A program made the translations under genes and the position numbers. Below the pieces are notes generated by a model that was not told where the DNA came from, did no database searches, and saw only the letters and a list, made by a program, of their open reading frames with translations. A DNA stretch of 64,000 bases from Streptomyces niphimycinicus (GTDB lineage: Bacteria > Actinomycetota > Actinomycetes > Streptomycetales > Streptomycetaceae): positions 1 to 64,000 of the forward strand of contig NZ_JAHLEM010000032.1 of NCBI RefSeq assembly GCF_018883605.1, in the 5' to 3' direction. Position 1 is the first letter of the stretch, and each line of letters opens with the position of its first letter. Positions 56,115 to 64,000 of the stretch are shown piece after piece.

Positions 56115-57323
56115 TCAGAGGAGGGCGAACTGGCCCTCCGGGCCCTCCTCTTGGTGGTCCAGTACGGACGCCGGGCGCCGGGCCGCTCCGGGCACCGGCA
56201 GCACCCCCGCCGCCCGCAGCTCCGCCGCGTCGATCAGCGCGCCGTCCGCCAGCCGGTCGGTGAGGGCCCGTAGCTCCGGGCGCAGCTCGGCGAGCAGCGC
56301 CAGCACGGTGATCAGCTCCAGCAGCTCCGAGGTCCACGCGGGCGGCCAGCCCGCCGGGCCGATCGCCTCCAGCGTGCCCGGCTCCCGCGCGGCGGTGCGC
56401 TGCTCGAACCACGTCTCCAGCACCCGCACCCCGCCCGCCTGGAACTCCCATGCCGCCCGTGGCACCGGCGAGATACGGCCCGCGCCCAGCAGCAGGGCCG
56501 CCTCGTCCGGGTCGTAGTCCAGGGAGTCCGGCAGCCCGCTCGACGCAAGCGCGGCACGAACGTAGGGGCGCTGGCCACCTGGCATACGCGGGCGTTCACC
56601 ACTGTGCGCCCCGCGCGTATGGAGCCACAGCGCACGGCGGCCCAGCTCCACGCCCGACTCCCACGCCTCGGGGTCGGCGGTCAGAGGTACGGCGCATGGG
56701 GCTCCGCGCGCCGTGGCCGCCGTCCACGCCAGGAAGTCCTCGGCGGTCACCGGGCGGCCGAGCCGCGTGGTGAGGTGGTCCAGCAGCCCCGGAGCGAGAT
56801 TGGGCTCCTGGCCGCCGGGGCGGCGGTAGAGCGGACGGATACGGCCGGGGCGGCCCGCGGGGGAGTGGCCGTCCGGCAGCAGCGCGGAGAAGCCGAGCAC
56901 CGGGTCCGGGTCCGGTCCGGCGGCCTCGATGACATGGATCTGGCGGTCGTCCGCCACTCGCCACAGCTCGGGGCGGGCGGCGTCGAGCAGGCGGTGATCC
57001 GGTATCAGCCAGAGCTGGTCGAAGGGGCCGTGTGCGATCCGCACCGGTTCGGGGCACGGGCCGTCCTCGCGGGCCAGGCGGGCGGTGGAGGTGGGCTGGC
57101 CGGGCAACTGGGGTACGGAGCTGTGCAGCGTGCGGGCGCGGGTCGGCCGGAACAGGGCGGCCCGCGCGGGCTCGTCCTCGGCCCCCGTCAGCCGTTCCCA
57201 TCGGGCTTGGAGCGAGGTGGCGTCCGGTGCCATGACCCATGCCCGCCCGAGCCGTAGCGGTCCTACGGCCCAGGGCATCAGATCCCGTAGCGGCGGTGCC
57301 TCACGTTCTCCCACGGTCGGCAT
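56115..57323 (-). CDS. Type ISP restriction-modification specificity-domain-like protein
   Basis: This 402-residue protein resembles the C-terminal target-recognition part of type ISP (LlaBIII-like) restriction-modification enzymes, as often found alone in streptomycetes. Segments are MPWAVGPLRLGRAWVMAPDA, RTLHSSVPQLPGQPT, EPVRIAHGPFDQLWLIPDHR, ARPELWRVADDRQIHVIEAA and AWEFQAGGVRVLETWFEQRT. No methyltransferase (NPPY) or nuclease motif is present, so it cannot act as a full system by itself. Start ATG 57323. The family name is from memory of similar annotated proteins. Confidence 0.65.
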   Translation of the reverse strand: MPTVGEREAPPLRDLMPWAVGPLRLGRAWVMAPDATSLQARWERLTGAEDEPARAALFRPTRARTLHSSVPQLPGQPTSTARLAREDGPCPEPVRIAHGPFDQLWLIPDHRLLDAARPELWRVADDRQIHVIEAAGPDPDPVLGFSALLPDGHSPAGRPGRIRPLYRRPGGQEPNLAPGLLDHLTTRLGRPVTAEDFLAWTAATARGAPCAVPLTADPEAWESGVELGRRALWLHTRGAHSGERPRMPGGQRPYVRAALASSGLPDSLDYDPDEAALLLGAGRISPVPRAAWEFQAGGVRVLETWFEQRTAAREPGTLEAIGPAGWPPAWTSELLELITVLALLAELRPELRALTDRLADGALIDAAELRAAGVLPVPGAARRPASVLDHQEEGPEGQFALL

Positions 57324-57392
57324 GCTATCGATCCCGGCCCGGTGCTTCAGGGGTCCGCCTGCCGGGACGGCGCATCCGGGGGCGGGCGGGGT

Positions 57393-57638
57393 GGGCGCGG
57401 GCACGGGCGGTCACGGCACCTGGGGCGGTGCGGGCCGGTACCGGGTGTCCGGCGGATTTTTCCCCTCCCCGCCCCTTCCCACACCCGGGGCCCGGCCCCG
57501 GACCCCGGGGGGGGGGGGGGGGGGGGCGCGGGCACGGGCGGTCACGGCACCTGGGGCGGTGCGGGCCGGTACCGGGTGTCCGGCGGATTTTTCCCCTCCC
57601 CGCCCCTTCCCACAACCGGGGCCCGGCCCCGGACCCCG
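57393..57638. repeat. 114-bp direct repeat separated by a run of 20 Gs
   Basis: Bases 57393-57507 and 57524-57638 are nearly identical (offset 131; one difference, CACACC versus CACAAC). Between them lies an unbroken run of 20 G (57507-57526). The unit contains GGATTTTTCCCCTCCCCGCC. No coding frame is credible. The spacer 57324-57766 contains nothing else but the dispersed repeat that follows. Confidence 0.95.
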
Positions 57639-57639
57639 C

Positions 57640-57700
57640 CGGGGCTCTGCCCCTGGACCCCGCTCCTCAATCGCCGGAGGGGCTGGTTTCGGCTCCGCCG
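57640..57700. repeat. Dispersed Streptomyces-type intergenic repeat, copy 2
   Basis: GGGGCTCTGCCCC-type hairpin followed by GCTCCTCAATCGCCGGAG and GGGCTGG, matching the element at 9.72-9.92 kb. Such elements may serve as terminators between genes here on both strands. Confidence 0.7.
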
Positions 57701-57766
57701 CGTGGGACCAGCCACGGCGGTGCCGCAGTCGGCCGACGACGCATCGCGACACTCCCAGCGGAGCGC

Positions 57767-58516
57767 TTAGTCGGCCTCGACCGTGACCGAGAAGGAGAAG
57801 CGGTCGCCCCGGTAGTGGATGCGGGCCACGTCGACCACGCGGCCGCTTTCGTCATAGGTCACGCCCGTGTAGTGCAGGATCGGGCTGAGCAGTGGGACAT
57901 GCAGCAGGCGGGAGGTTTCGGGGTCGGCCAGGCGGGCCTCCACCGTGTCCGTGATGCGGCTGATCCGTACCCCCACCGCGTCCCGCAGCACCTTCGTCAT
58001 CGGCCACCGGGCGAGGTCCGCGAGGTCGATGCGGTCGGCCAGTTCGGGGTGGACCAGGTTCTCCGCCCAGTTGGTGGGCTCGCCGCTGTGGCCGTCGCGG
58101 CGCAGCCGCCGGTAGGCGGTGGTCTCGTCCAGGCCGGGGAAGTACTCCGCCAGCTCCGCCGGCACCGGCGCCGGGCCATGTTCCAGCACCGTGGTCCGCT
58201 CACCCGACTGCTGGGCCACGATCGCGTCCACCGACCCCAGCAGCCGCACCGGCGCGGCGCGCCGCGCGCTCGGCTCGATGAAGGTGCCGCGGCGGCGGTG
58301 GCGGCTGATGAGCCCCTCGGTCTCCAGCTCCTTGAGCGCCTGCCGCATGGTGAGCACGCTGACCCCGTAGTGCTCGGCGAGCCGGTCCTCGGTCGGCAGC
58401 CGGAGCGGATCGTGCGGGGCCCGCCCGAGTATCGAGGCCCGCAGCGACTGCGAGACCTGGTACCAGAGCGGCAGCTTGCGGTTGAGGGCGAGGGAGTCGG
58501 GGGCGAAGGTGGTCAC
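57767..58516 (-). CDS. GntR-family regulator (HutC subfamily, UTRA domain)
   Basis: This 249-residue regulator has an N-terminal winged helix (LWYQVSQSLRASILGRAPHD, LPTEDRLAEHYGVSVLTMRQ, ALKELETEGLISRHRRRGTF) and a UTRA ligand domain (EYFPGLDETTAYRRLRRDGH, ISRITDTVEARLADPETSRL, PILHYTGVTYDESGRVVDVA). GTG 58516 with GGAG five bases upstream is used; TTG 58531 is an alternative. It lies next to homogentisate dioxygenase, same strand, downstream by 86 bp, so it may respond to an aromatic catabolite. Confidence 0.9.
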   Translation of the reverse strand: MTTFAPDSLALNRKLPLWYQVSQSLRASILGRAPHDPLRLPTEDRLAEHYGVSVLTMRQALKELETEGLISRHRRRGTFIEPSARRAAPVRLLGSVDAIVAQQSGERTTVLEHGPAPVPAELAEYFPGLDETTAYRRLRRDGHSGEPTNWAENLVHPELADRIDLADLARWPMTKVLRDAVGVRISRITDTVEARLADPETSRLLHVPLLSPILHYTGVTYDESGRVVDVARIHYRGDRFSFSVTVEAD

Positions 58517-58601
58517 GCGGTCTCCGGTCAAGAGTCACGGCAGCGGCCGCACGGGCACCGTCCAACGGCGTCATAGGCGTCAACGGCGTCAACGGCGGCG
58601 G

Positions 58602-59996
58602 TCAGGGGCGGAAATGGCGTTCCAGACCCTGCCATACGTCGTCATAGCGCCCCTGGAGATGGTCCGCCTCCAGCGCCTGCCGGGTGGCCGTGACCGGCCA
58701 GCGGGTCTCGAACATGAAGGCCAGCCCGTCGTCCAGCCGGTGCGGCGCCAGCTCGGCCGCGCTCGCCCGTTCGAAGGTCTCATGGTCCGGGCCGTGCGCG
58801 GACATCATGTTGTGCAGCGAGCCACCGCCCGGTACGAAGCCCCCCGTGCCGCCGGTCTTCGCGTCGTACGCGCCCTCGATCAGCCCCATGTACTCGCTCA
58901 TCACATTGCGGTGGAAGTACGGCGGCCGGAAGGTGTCCTCCCCGACCAGCCAGCGCGGGGCGAAGACCACGAAGTCCACGCCCGCGAGCCCGGGGGTGTC
59001 GGAGGGCGAGGTGAGCACCGTGAAGATGGACGGGTCCGGGTGGTCGTAGCTGATGGTGCCGAGCACATTGAACCGGCGCAGGTCGTACACGTACGGCACA
59101 TGGTTGCCGTGCCAGGCGACCACATCCAGCGGCGAGTGGTCGTAACGGGCGGCCCACAGATTGCCGCAGAACTTGTTGACCACCTCCACCGGGCGCTCCA
59201 CGTCCTCGTACGCGGCGACCGGGGCGAGGAAGTCGCGGGGGTTCGCCAGCCCGTTGGCGCCGATCGGGCCGAGCTCGGGCAGGGTGAAGGGGCGGCCGTA
59301 GTTCTCGCACACATAGCCGCGCACGGACGGCTCCAGCGGCTCCACCCGGAACCGCACCCCGCGCGGGATCAGCGCCACATGCCCCGGCTCGGCACGCAGC
59401 AGGCCGAACTCGGTGCGCAGCAGCAGCCCGCCCCGCTCGGGGACGATCAGCAGCTCGCCGTCAGCGTCGCTGAACACCCGGTCGGTCATGGGCGCGTTGG
59501 CGGCGTAGAGGTGGATGGCCATTCCCGCGCGCTGGGTGGCGTCGCCGTTGCCGCCCAGCGTCCACAGCCCGCTGAGGAAGTCGGTGCCCTCCGGCGGCTC
59601 CGGCAGCGGATCCCAGCGCAGCCGGTTCGGGTCGGGCACGGCCTCGGTGAACGGCGCGCCGCGCAGCGCGCCGCCCGCGATCCGGGTGAACGGCGGATGC
59701 GCGGCGGACGGCCGGATGCGGTACAGCCAGGAGCGCCGGTTGGTGGCGCGCGGCTCGGTGAAGGCGGTGCCGCTGAGCTGCTCCGCGTAGAGCCCGAGTG
59801 GTGCGCGCTGGGGGGAGTTGTGGCCGATGGGCAGTGCGCCGGGCACGGCCTCGCTGCTGTGTTCGTTGCCGAAACCGGAGGCGTACTCCAGCCCTTCGGC
59901 CGTTTTCCGCGCCTGCTCGATCCCCTGCTCGATGCCCGTGCCATCGCCCATCGCGCGCTCCCACCGCTCCGCCGCACCGCTGGATTCCTCTGTCAT
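58602..59996 (-). CDS. hmgA: Homogentisate 1,2-dioxygenase
   Basis: This 464-residue enzyme opens the ring of homogentisate to maleylacetoacetate in tyrosine and phenylalanine breakdown. Motifs are [56 protein letters not shown], and the iron ligands in [20 protein letters not shown] (His, Glu) and [14 protein letters not shown] (His). Length fits the family (about 440-470). ATG 59996 is used, though a likely -10 (TATCGT) directly abuts it, so the true start may be the downstream ATG at MGDGTGIEQ. The divergent TetR gene shares its 50-bp promoter region. Confidence 0.95.
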   Translation of the reverse strand: MTEESSGAAERWERAMGDGTGIEQGIEQARKTAEGLEYASGFGNEHSSEAVPGALPIGHNSPQRAPLGLYAEQLSGTAFTEPRATNRRSWLYRIRPSAAHPPFTRIAGGALRGAPFTEAVPDPNRLRWDPLPEPPEGTDFLSGLWTLGGNGDATQRAGMAIHLYAANAPMTDRVFSDADGELLIVPERGGLLLRTEFGLLRAEPGHVALIPRGVRFRVEPLEPSVRGYVCENYGRPFTLPELGPIGANGLANPRDFLAPVAAYEDVERPVEVVNKFCGNLWAARYDHSPLDVVAWHGNHVPYVYDLRRFNVLGTISYDHPDPSIFTVLTSPSDTPGLAGVDFVVFAPRWLVGEDTFRPPYFHRNVMSEYMGLIEGAYDAKTGGTGGFVPGGGSLHNMMSAHGPDHETFERASAAELAPHRLDDGLAFMFETRWPVTATRQALEADHLQGRYDDVWQGLERHFRP

Positions 59997-60046
59997 ACGA
60001 TAGGAATCGAAACCCGGGTGAGTCAATGATCGGGCAGGATGGGGGC
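59997..60046. promoter_or_regulatory. Divergent hmgA / TetR promoter region
   Basis: Only 50 bp separate the two starts. On the minus strand TTGACT (about 60019-60024) and TATCGT next to ATG 59996 form a promoter for hmgA with an 18-base spacing. Because the starts are so close, TetR binding here would affect both genes. Confidence 0.5.
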
Positions 60047-60730
60047 GTGCCCATACCGCCCCTCCGCCGTCAGCCGGTCCAGCGCCGCAGCACCGAGCGC
60101 CTCGGCCGGATCCTCGACGCCTGTGCCGAGCTGCTCGACGAGATCAGCTACGAAGAGCTGAGCACCCGGGCCGTCGCCGAGCGCGCCAATGTCCCCATCG
60201 GCTCGGTCTACCGCTTCTTCTCCAACAAGCGGGCGATGGCCGAGGCGCTGGCCCACCGCAATCTGGACGAGTACGCGGCGCGGATCACCCGGCGGCTGGC
60301 CGCCTCGGATTCCGGGCCGGACAGCGGGCCGGGGTCCGGGCCGGACGGGGGCGGCGGCTGGCGGGAGGCGATGGACGTCGTCGTCGACGAGTATCTGGCG
60401 ATGAAGCGCGGGGCGCCCGGGTTCGCGCTCATCGAGTTCGGGAATCCGGTCCCGGCCACCGCGCGGCCGCAGCGGCCCAACCATCTGGTCGCCGACCGGC
60501 TGCGGATGCTGCTCACCGACCGGCTCGCGAGCGGCGGCCCCGGCGGGACCGGTGACAACGGCGGGGACGAGGCGGCCGACGAGCGGCTGCGGGTGGCCTT
60601 CCTGGTCGCGGTCGAGACGGCGGACGCGCTGCTGCGGCTGGCGTTCCGGGTGGACCCGGAGGGCGATCCGGCGATCGTGGCGGAGACGAAGGAGCTGCTG
60701 CGCGCCTATCTGGCCCGGGTCCTGGACTGA
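60047..60730 (+). CDS. TetR-family regulator beside hmgA
   Basis: This 227-residue TetR protein has its helix-turn-helix at about residues 15-60 ([58 protein letters not shown]). The ligand domain holds a Gly/Asp/Ser-rich loop ([16 protein letters not shown]) and a second Gly-rich loop near residue 165. It starts at GTG 60047, preceded by AGGATGGGGG; ATG 60026 is in frame. Divergent from hmgA, it is the best candidate regulator of homogentisate breakdown. Confidence 0.88.
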   Translation: MPIPPLRRQPVQRRSTERLGRILDACAELLDEISYEELSTRAVAERANVPIGSVYRFFSNKRAMAEALAHRNLDEYAARITRRLAASDSGPDSGPGSGPDGGGGWREAMDVVVDEYLAMKRGAPGFALIEFGNPVPATARPQRPNHLVADRLRMLLTDRLASGGPGGTGDNGGDEAADERLRVAFLVAVETADALLRLAFRVDPEGDPAIVAETKELLRAYLARVLD

Positions 60731-60837
60731 CCCGGGGCTTCATAGGGGCTTCCCGCCCATCGGTACTTCCCGCCCATCGGCACTTCCCGTCCACAGGGAC
60801 CCGCTCCTCGGAGCACTTCCCGTCGACACCTCCCCGA

Positions 60838-60862
60838 CATGCCTACCAGTCGGTATGGTGAC
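60838..60862 (+). promoter_or_regulatory. Palindromic operator upstream of the molybdopterin oxidoreductase
   Basis: ATGCCTACCAGTCGGTATGG contains TACC-AGTC-GGTA, an inverted repeat of the kind bound by TetR-type repressors, about 60 bases before ATG 60912. The neighbouring TetR protein is one candidate binder. Confidence 0.5.
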
Positions 60863-60911
60863 CGGGTCCGGCGCGTCATCGCGGCCTCGCCGCCGTCCCT
60901 GGGAGAGACCG

Positions 60912-63140
60912 ATGAGCACTGCCCTGCGTATCTGCCCGCTCTGCGAGGCCACCTGCGGGCTGACCCTCACCATCGACGAGGGGAGGGTGACCGGGGCGCG
61001 CGGCGATCGCGAGGACGTCTTCAGCCGCGGCTTCATCTGCCCCAAGGGCGCCGCGATCGGCGAGCTCGACGCCGACCCCGACCGGTTGCGGCGCCCCCTC
61101 GTACGCCGCGCCGGGCGTCTTGAGGAGGCCAGTTGGGACGAGGCGTTCGCCGCCGTACGGGAGGGGCTGGCCCCGCTGCTGGGCGAGCACGGACCGCAGT
61201 CCGTGGGGGTGGTGCTCGGCAATCCCAATGTGCACACCGTGGCCGGAGGGCTCTATCCGCAACTGCTGCTCGGCGCGCTGCGCACCCGTAACGTCTTCAG
61301 CGCCAGCACCCTGGACCAGATGCCCAAGCATGTCTCCAGCGGGCTGCTGTACGGCGACGCCAACGCCATTCCGGTGCCCGATCTGGACCGTACGGACCAT
61401 CTGCTGATGCTCGGCGCCAACCCGCTGGACTCGAACGGCAGTCTGTGCACCGCCCCCGACTTCCCCGGGCGGCTGCGGGCGCTGCGGCTGCGCGGCGGGC
61501 GGCTGGTGGTGGTCGACCCCCGGCGCACCCGGACCGCCAAGCTGGCCGACCGCCATGTGGCGATCCGGCCCGGCACCGACGCCCTGCTGCTCTTCGCCAT
61601 GGTGCAGGTGCTGTTCGCCGAGGACCTGGTGGCCCCGGGCCCGCTCGCCGAGCATCTCAGCGGGCTGGCGGAGGTGCGGCGGCTGGCCCAGGACTTCCCG
61701 CCGGAGGCGGTGGCCGAGGCGTGCGAGGTGCCCGCCGAGGAGATCCGCACCCTCGCCCGTGAACTGGCCGCCGCGCCCAAGGGCGTGGTGTACGGGCGGA
61801 TCGGCTCCACCACCGTCGAGTTCGGCACCCTCACGAGCTGGCTGGTCGATGTGGTCAACGCGCTCATCGGACAGCTCGACCGGCCCGGCGGCATGATGTT
61901 CCCGCTCGCCGCCACGGGCCGGCGGGAGCGCCCGGCGCGGCCCGGGAAGGGTTTCGCGCTCGGCCGCTGGCACAGTCGGGTCAGCGGATATCCCGAGGCC
62001 AAGGGTGAACTGCCGGCCGTCGCGCTCGCCGAGGAGATCGAGACTCCGGGCGAGGGGCGGATACGGGCGGTGCTGGCGCTCGCGGCCAACCCCGTGCTCT
62101 CCGCACCGGACGGCGACCGCCTCGACCGGGCGCTGGCCGGGCTCGACTTCATGGTCAGCGTCGATCCGTATCTCAACGAGACCTCGCGCCACGCCCATGT
62201 GGTGCTGCCCCCGCCGCCGCCCAGCCGCAGCCCCCACTTCGACTACGCCTTCAACAGCCTGGCCGTGCGGAACCAGGTCCGCTACACCCGCCCGGTGATC
62301 CCGCTGGAGGCGGACCGGCTGAGCGAGAGCGCCATCCTGGCGCGGCTGGTGCTGTGCGCGAGCGGGCACGGTGGCGACGATCCGGCGGTGGTGGACGCGA
62401 TGGCGATCGAGGGCACCCTCGGCAAGGAGGTCGCCGACCCGGCGTCCCCGGTGTACGGACGCGAGCCCGCCGACCTGGCCGCGCGGCTGACCGGTGTGGA
62501 CGGCCCCGAGCGCCGGCTGGACATGATGCTGCGGCTGGGCCCGTACGGCGACGGGTTCGGCGCCGACCCCGACGGGCTGAGCCTGGAGAAGCTGCTCGCC
62601 CATCCGCACGGCATCGACCTCGGCCCGCTGCGCCCGCGCGTCCCCGGGCTGCTGAAGACCCGTAGCGGCACGGTCGAGCTGTGCCCGGAGCCGCTGGCCG
62701 CCGATGTGGAGCGGCTGCGCCGGTCGTCGGCCGACCGGCCCTCGGGGCTGCTGCTGGTCGGCCGCCGCCATCTGCGTTCCAACAACAGTTGGATGCACAA
62801 CGTCCCGGCCCTGATGGGCGGCACCAACCGCTGCACGCTCCAGATGCACCCCGAGGACGCCGTCCGGCTCGGTCTGGCCGACGGCGGCCTGGCCCGGGTC
62901 AAGGGCGACGGCGGGGAGCTGGAGGTGCCGGTCGAGGTGACGGACACGGTACGGGCCGGAGTGGTGAGCCTGCCGCACGGCTGGGGCCACGCCCGTACCG
63001 GCGTCCGGCTGTCCGTGGCCGGGGCCGGCCCGGGGGTCAATGTCAACCAGCTCTTCGACGGCTCACGGCTGGATCCGCTCTCGGGTACGGCGGTGCTCAA
63101 TGGCCACCCGGTGCACGTTTCGCCCTCGCTACAGCACTGA
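60912..63140 (+). CDS. Molybdopterin (bis-MGD) oxidoreductase
   Basis: This 742-residue member of the DMSO-reductase superfamily has an N-terminal [4Fe-4S] site Cys8-x2-Cys11-x3-Cys15-x27-Cys43 (ICPLCEATC, GFICPKG). Molybdopterin-binding segments follow (HLLMLGANPLDSNGSLCTAP, GGRLVVVDPRRTRTAKLADR, YGRIGSTTVEFGTLTSWLVD). The C-terminal molydopterin-dinucleotide domain begins at LLLVGRRHLRSNNSWMHNVP with VNQLFDGSRLDPLSGTAVLN. It resembles single-subunit formate-dehydrogenase/assimilatory-type proteins without a Tat signal, so it is cytoplasmic. Substrate unknown. ATG 60912 follows GGGAGAGACCG. Confidence 0.9.
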   Translation: MSTALRICPLCEATCGLTLTIDEGRVTGARGDREDVFSRGFICPKGAAIGELDADPDRLRRPLVRRAGRLEEASWDEAFAAVREGLAPLLGEHGPQSVGVVLGNPNVHTVAGGLYPQLLLGALRTRNVFSASTLDQMPKHVSSGLLYGDANAIPVPDLDRTDHLLMLGANPLDSNGSLCTAPDFPGRLRALRLRGGRLVVVDPRRTRTAKLADRHVAIRPGTDALLLFAMVQVLFAEDLVAPGPLAEHLSGLAEVRRLAQDFPPEAVAEACEVPAEEIRTLARELAAAPKGVVYGRIGSTTVEFGTLTSWLVDVVNALIGQLDRPGGMMFPLAATGRRERPARPGKGFALGRWHSRVSGYPEAKGELPAVALAEEIETPGEGRIRAVLALAANPVLSAPDGDRLDRALAGLDFMVSVDPYLNETSRHAHVVLPPPPPSRSPHFDYAFNSLAVRNQVRYTRPVIPLEADRLSESAILARLVLCASGHGGDDPAVVDAMAIEGTLGKEVADPASPVYGREPADLAARLTGVDGPERRLDMMLRLGPYGDGFGADPDGLSLEKLLAHPHGIDLGPLRPRVPGLLKTRSGTVELCPEPLAADVERLRRSSADRPSGLLLVGRRHLRSNNSWMHNVPALMGGTNRCTLQMHPEDAVRLGLADGGLARVKGDGGELEVPVEVTDTVRAGVVSLPHGWGHARTGVRLSVAGAGPGVNVNQLFDGSRLDPLSGTAVLNGHPVHVSPSLQH

Positions 63141-63177
63141 CCTGGGGTTTTGCGCTTATTGCTCGCGCGTCAAGACC

Positions 63178-63207
63178 TTGTTAACGGAAAGTTGCCGCAC
63201 CTAACGT
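63178..63207 (+). promoter_or_regulatory. Putative promoter of the CitMHS gene
   Basis: TTGTTA (63178-63183) and TAACGT (63202-63207) are 18 bases apart, within an AT-richer stretch. A start near 63214 would leave an mRNA leader of about 50 bases with GTGAGG before ATG 63263. Confidence 0.5.
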
Positions 63208-63262
63208 CGCCTCGACCGCCAATTCTGGGGGAGTTCAAAGGCGAACGTGAGGTAGCCAAACC

Positions 63263-64000
63263 ATGCTGACCATTCTCGGCTTCGTCATGATCGCGACATT
63301 CCTTGTCCTGATCATGATGAAGAAGATGTCCCCGATGGGCGCCCTGGTGCTCATCCCCGCGCTGTTCTGTGTGCTTGTCGGGAAGGGGGCGCACCTCGGG
63401 GACTATGTCCTCAAGGGCGTCGGCGATCTGGCACCCACGGCCGCCATGCTGATGTTCGCCATCATCTACTTCGGGGTGATGATCGACGTCGGCCTCTTCG
63501 ATCCGATAGTCCGGATCATCCTGCGGTTCTGCAAGGCCGACCCGATGCGGGTGGTGGTCGGCACCGCGATCCTCGCGGCGATCGTCTCGCTCGACGGCGA
63601 CGGCTCCACCACCTTCATGATCACCGTGTCGGCGATGGTGCCGCTCTACCGGCGGCTGAAGATGAGCCTGGTGGTGATGACCGGTGTCGCGGCCATGGCC
63701 AACGGCGTGATGAACACGCTGCCCTGGGGCGGCCCCACCGCCCGCGCCGCCGCCGCGCTCAAGGTCGACGCCAGCGACATCTTCGTGCCGATGATCCCGG
63801 CCCTCGCGGCCGGTCTGCTCTTCGTGATCGCCCTCTCCTACGGCCTCGGTCTGCGGGAGCGCAAGCGCCTGGGCGTGCTGACGCTGGACGAGGTCACCGC
63901 GGGCGATCCCGAGCAGGTGCTGGTCGGCGCGGGCTCCGGCGGCAAGGGGGCCAAGGGCGGCAAGGGCGGCAGGGCCGCGCTGACCGGCGGCGGCGCGGGC
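63263..64000 (+). CDS. CitMHS-family metal-citrate transporter (3'-truncated)
   Basis: The frame runs off the window after 246 codons. It has the CitMHS start (MLTILGFVMIATFLVLIMMK, KMSPMGALVLIPALFCVLVG), then TAAMLMFAIIYFGVMIDVGL, ILAAIVSLDGDGSTTFMITV and NGVMNTLPWGGPTARAAAAL, characteristic of Mg2+/Ca2+-citrate symporters. The visible part predicts about five helices, then a Gly/Lys-rich cytoplasmic loop (GGKGAKGGKGGR) that is longer and more repetitive than usual as far as I recall. The protein takes up citrate complexed with divalent metal; the upstream promoter and the molybdo-enzyme gene give no further link. Confidence 0.9.
   Translation, partial: MLTILGFVMIATFLVLIMMKKMSPMGALVLIPALFCVLVGKGAHLGDYVLKGVGDLAPTAAMLMFAIIYFGVMIDVGLFDPIVRIILRFCKADPMRVVVGTAILAAIVSLDGDGSTTFMITVSAMVPLYRRLKMSLVVMTGVAAMANGVMNTLPWGGPTARAAAALKVDASDIFVPMIPALAAGLLFVIALSYGLGLRERKRLGVLTLDEVTAGDPEQVLVGAGSGGKGAKGGKGGRAALTGGGAG

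Noticed and set aside
56115-57323. Complete restriction-modification system
   Set aside because: No methyltransferase or nuclease motif here or nearby; only a specificity-like domain is visible.

Overview
The window is chromosomal DNA from a Streptomyces-type actinomycete. G+C is very high, GTG and TTG starts are common, short coupled overlaps (ATGA, GTGA, TTGA) join many genes, and several actinomycete-specific families occur (HTH/DUF397 pairs, AAA ATPases with a DUF5925-like N-terminus, type ISP specificity domains, FkbH-type HAD proteins). Both ends cut through genes: an acetyl-CoA carboxylase carboxyltransferase on the left and a CitMHS citrate transporter on the right.

Layout. (1) 1.1-8.3 kb: a four-gene NRPS-independent siderophore operon (ATP-grasp ligase, two IucA/IucC synthetases, PLP decarboxylase). 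It resembles pvsA-B-D-E of vibrioferrin without the exporter and starts at an iron box. (2) 8.3-13.8 kb: VOC protein with AraC regulator, a TauE/SafE exporter, an HTH/DUF397 pair, a FitA/VapC-like toxin-antitoxin pair and a LacI regulator. (3) 14.1-33.8 kb: a compact polyketide cluster. Five genes in the order fkbK-J-I-H-G make methoxymalonyl-ACP. A divergent gene fuses a carboxymuconolactone-decarboxylase-like domain to a degenerate nuclease-like domain. One 4598-residue type I PKS carries a KSQ loading module, two extension modules and a thioesterase. (4) 33.8-42.4 kb: MMPL exporter, two-component system, FAD monooxygenase and two MFS proteins. (5) 42.6-49.4 kb: methyltransferase, HigBA-like pair, methyltransferase-NUDIX fusion, TetR and GntR regulators, dimethylargininase, AAA ATPase starting at CTG, a decayed glycosyl hydrolase. 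(6) 49.8-64 kb: secreted SGNH hydrolase, a Ni/Co-exporter-like/TPR/DUF4331 operon, type ISP specificity protein, GntR regulator, homogentisate dioxygenase with a divergent TetR, molybdopterin oxidoreductase, CitMHS transporter.

How the genes work together. The PKS reads as KSQ-AT(methylmalonyl)-ACP / KS-AT(malonyl)-DH-KR-ACP / KS-AT(unusual FAAH motif)-KR(catalytic Tyr replaced by Gln)-ACP-TE. If the last AT takes the methoxymalonyl-ACP made next door, the predicted released chain is 2-methoxy-3-oxohept-4-enoic acid or a derivative. The MMPL exporter beside the PKS and the MFS/FAD-monooxygenase pair 7 kb away are preceded by near-identical, oppositely oriented blocks of about 150 bp. Each block holds two palindromes and a short leader reading frame, which suggests one regulator controls both export units.

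The window is also rich in in-frame tandem repeats, in at least six genes, plus intergenic repeats and a run of 20 Gs. All functional statements are inferred from reading the sequence; no database search was run.
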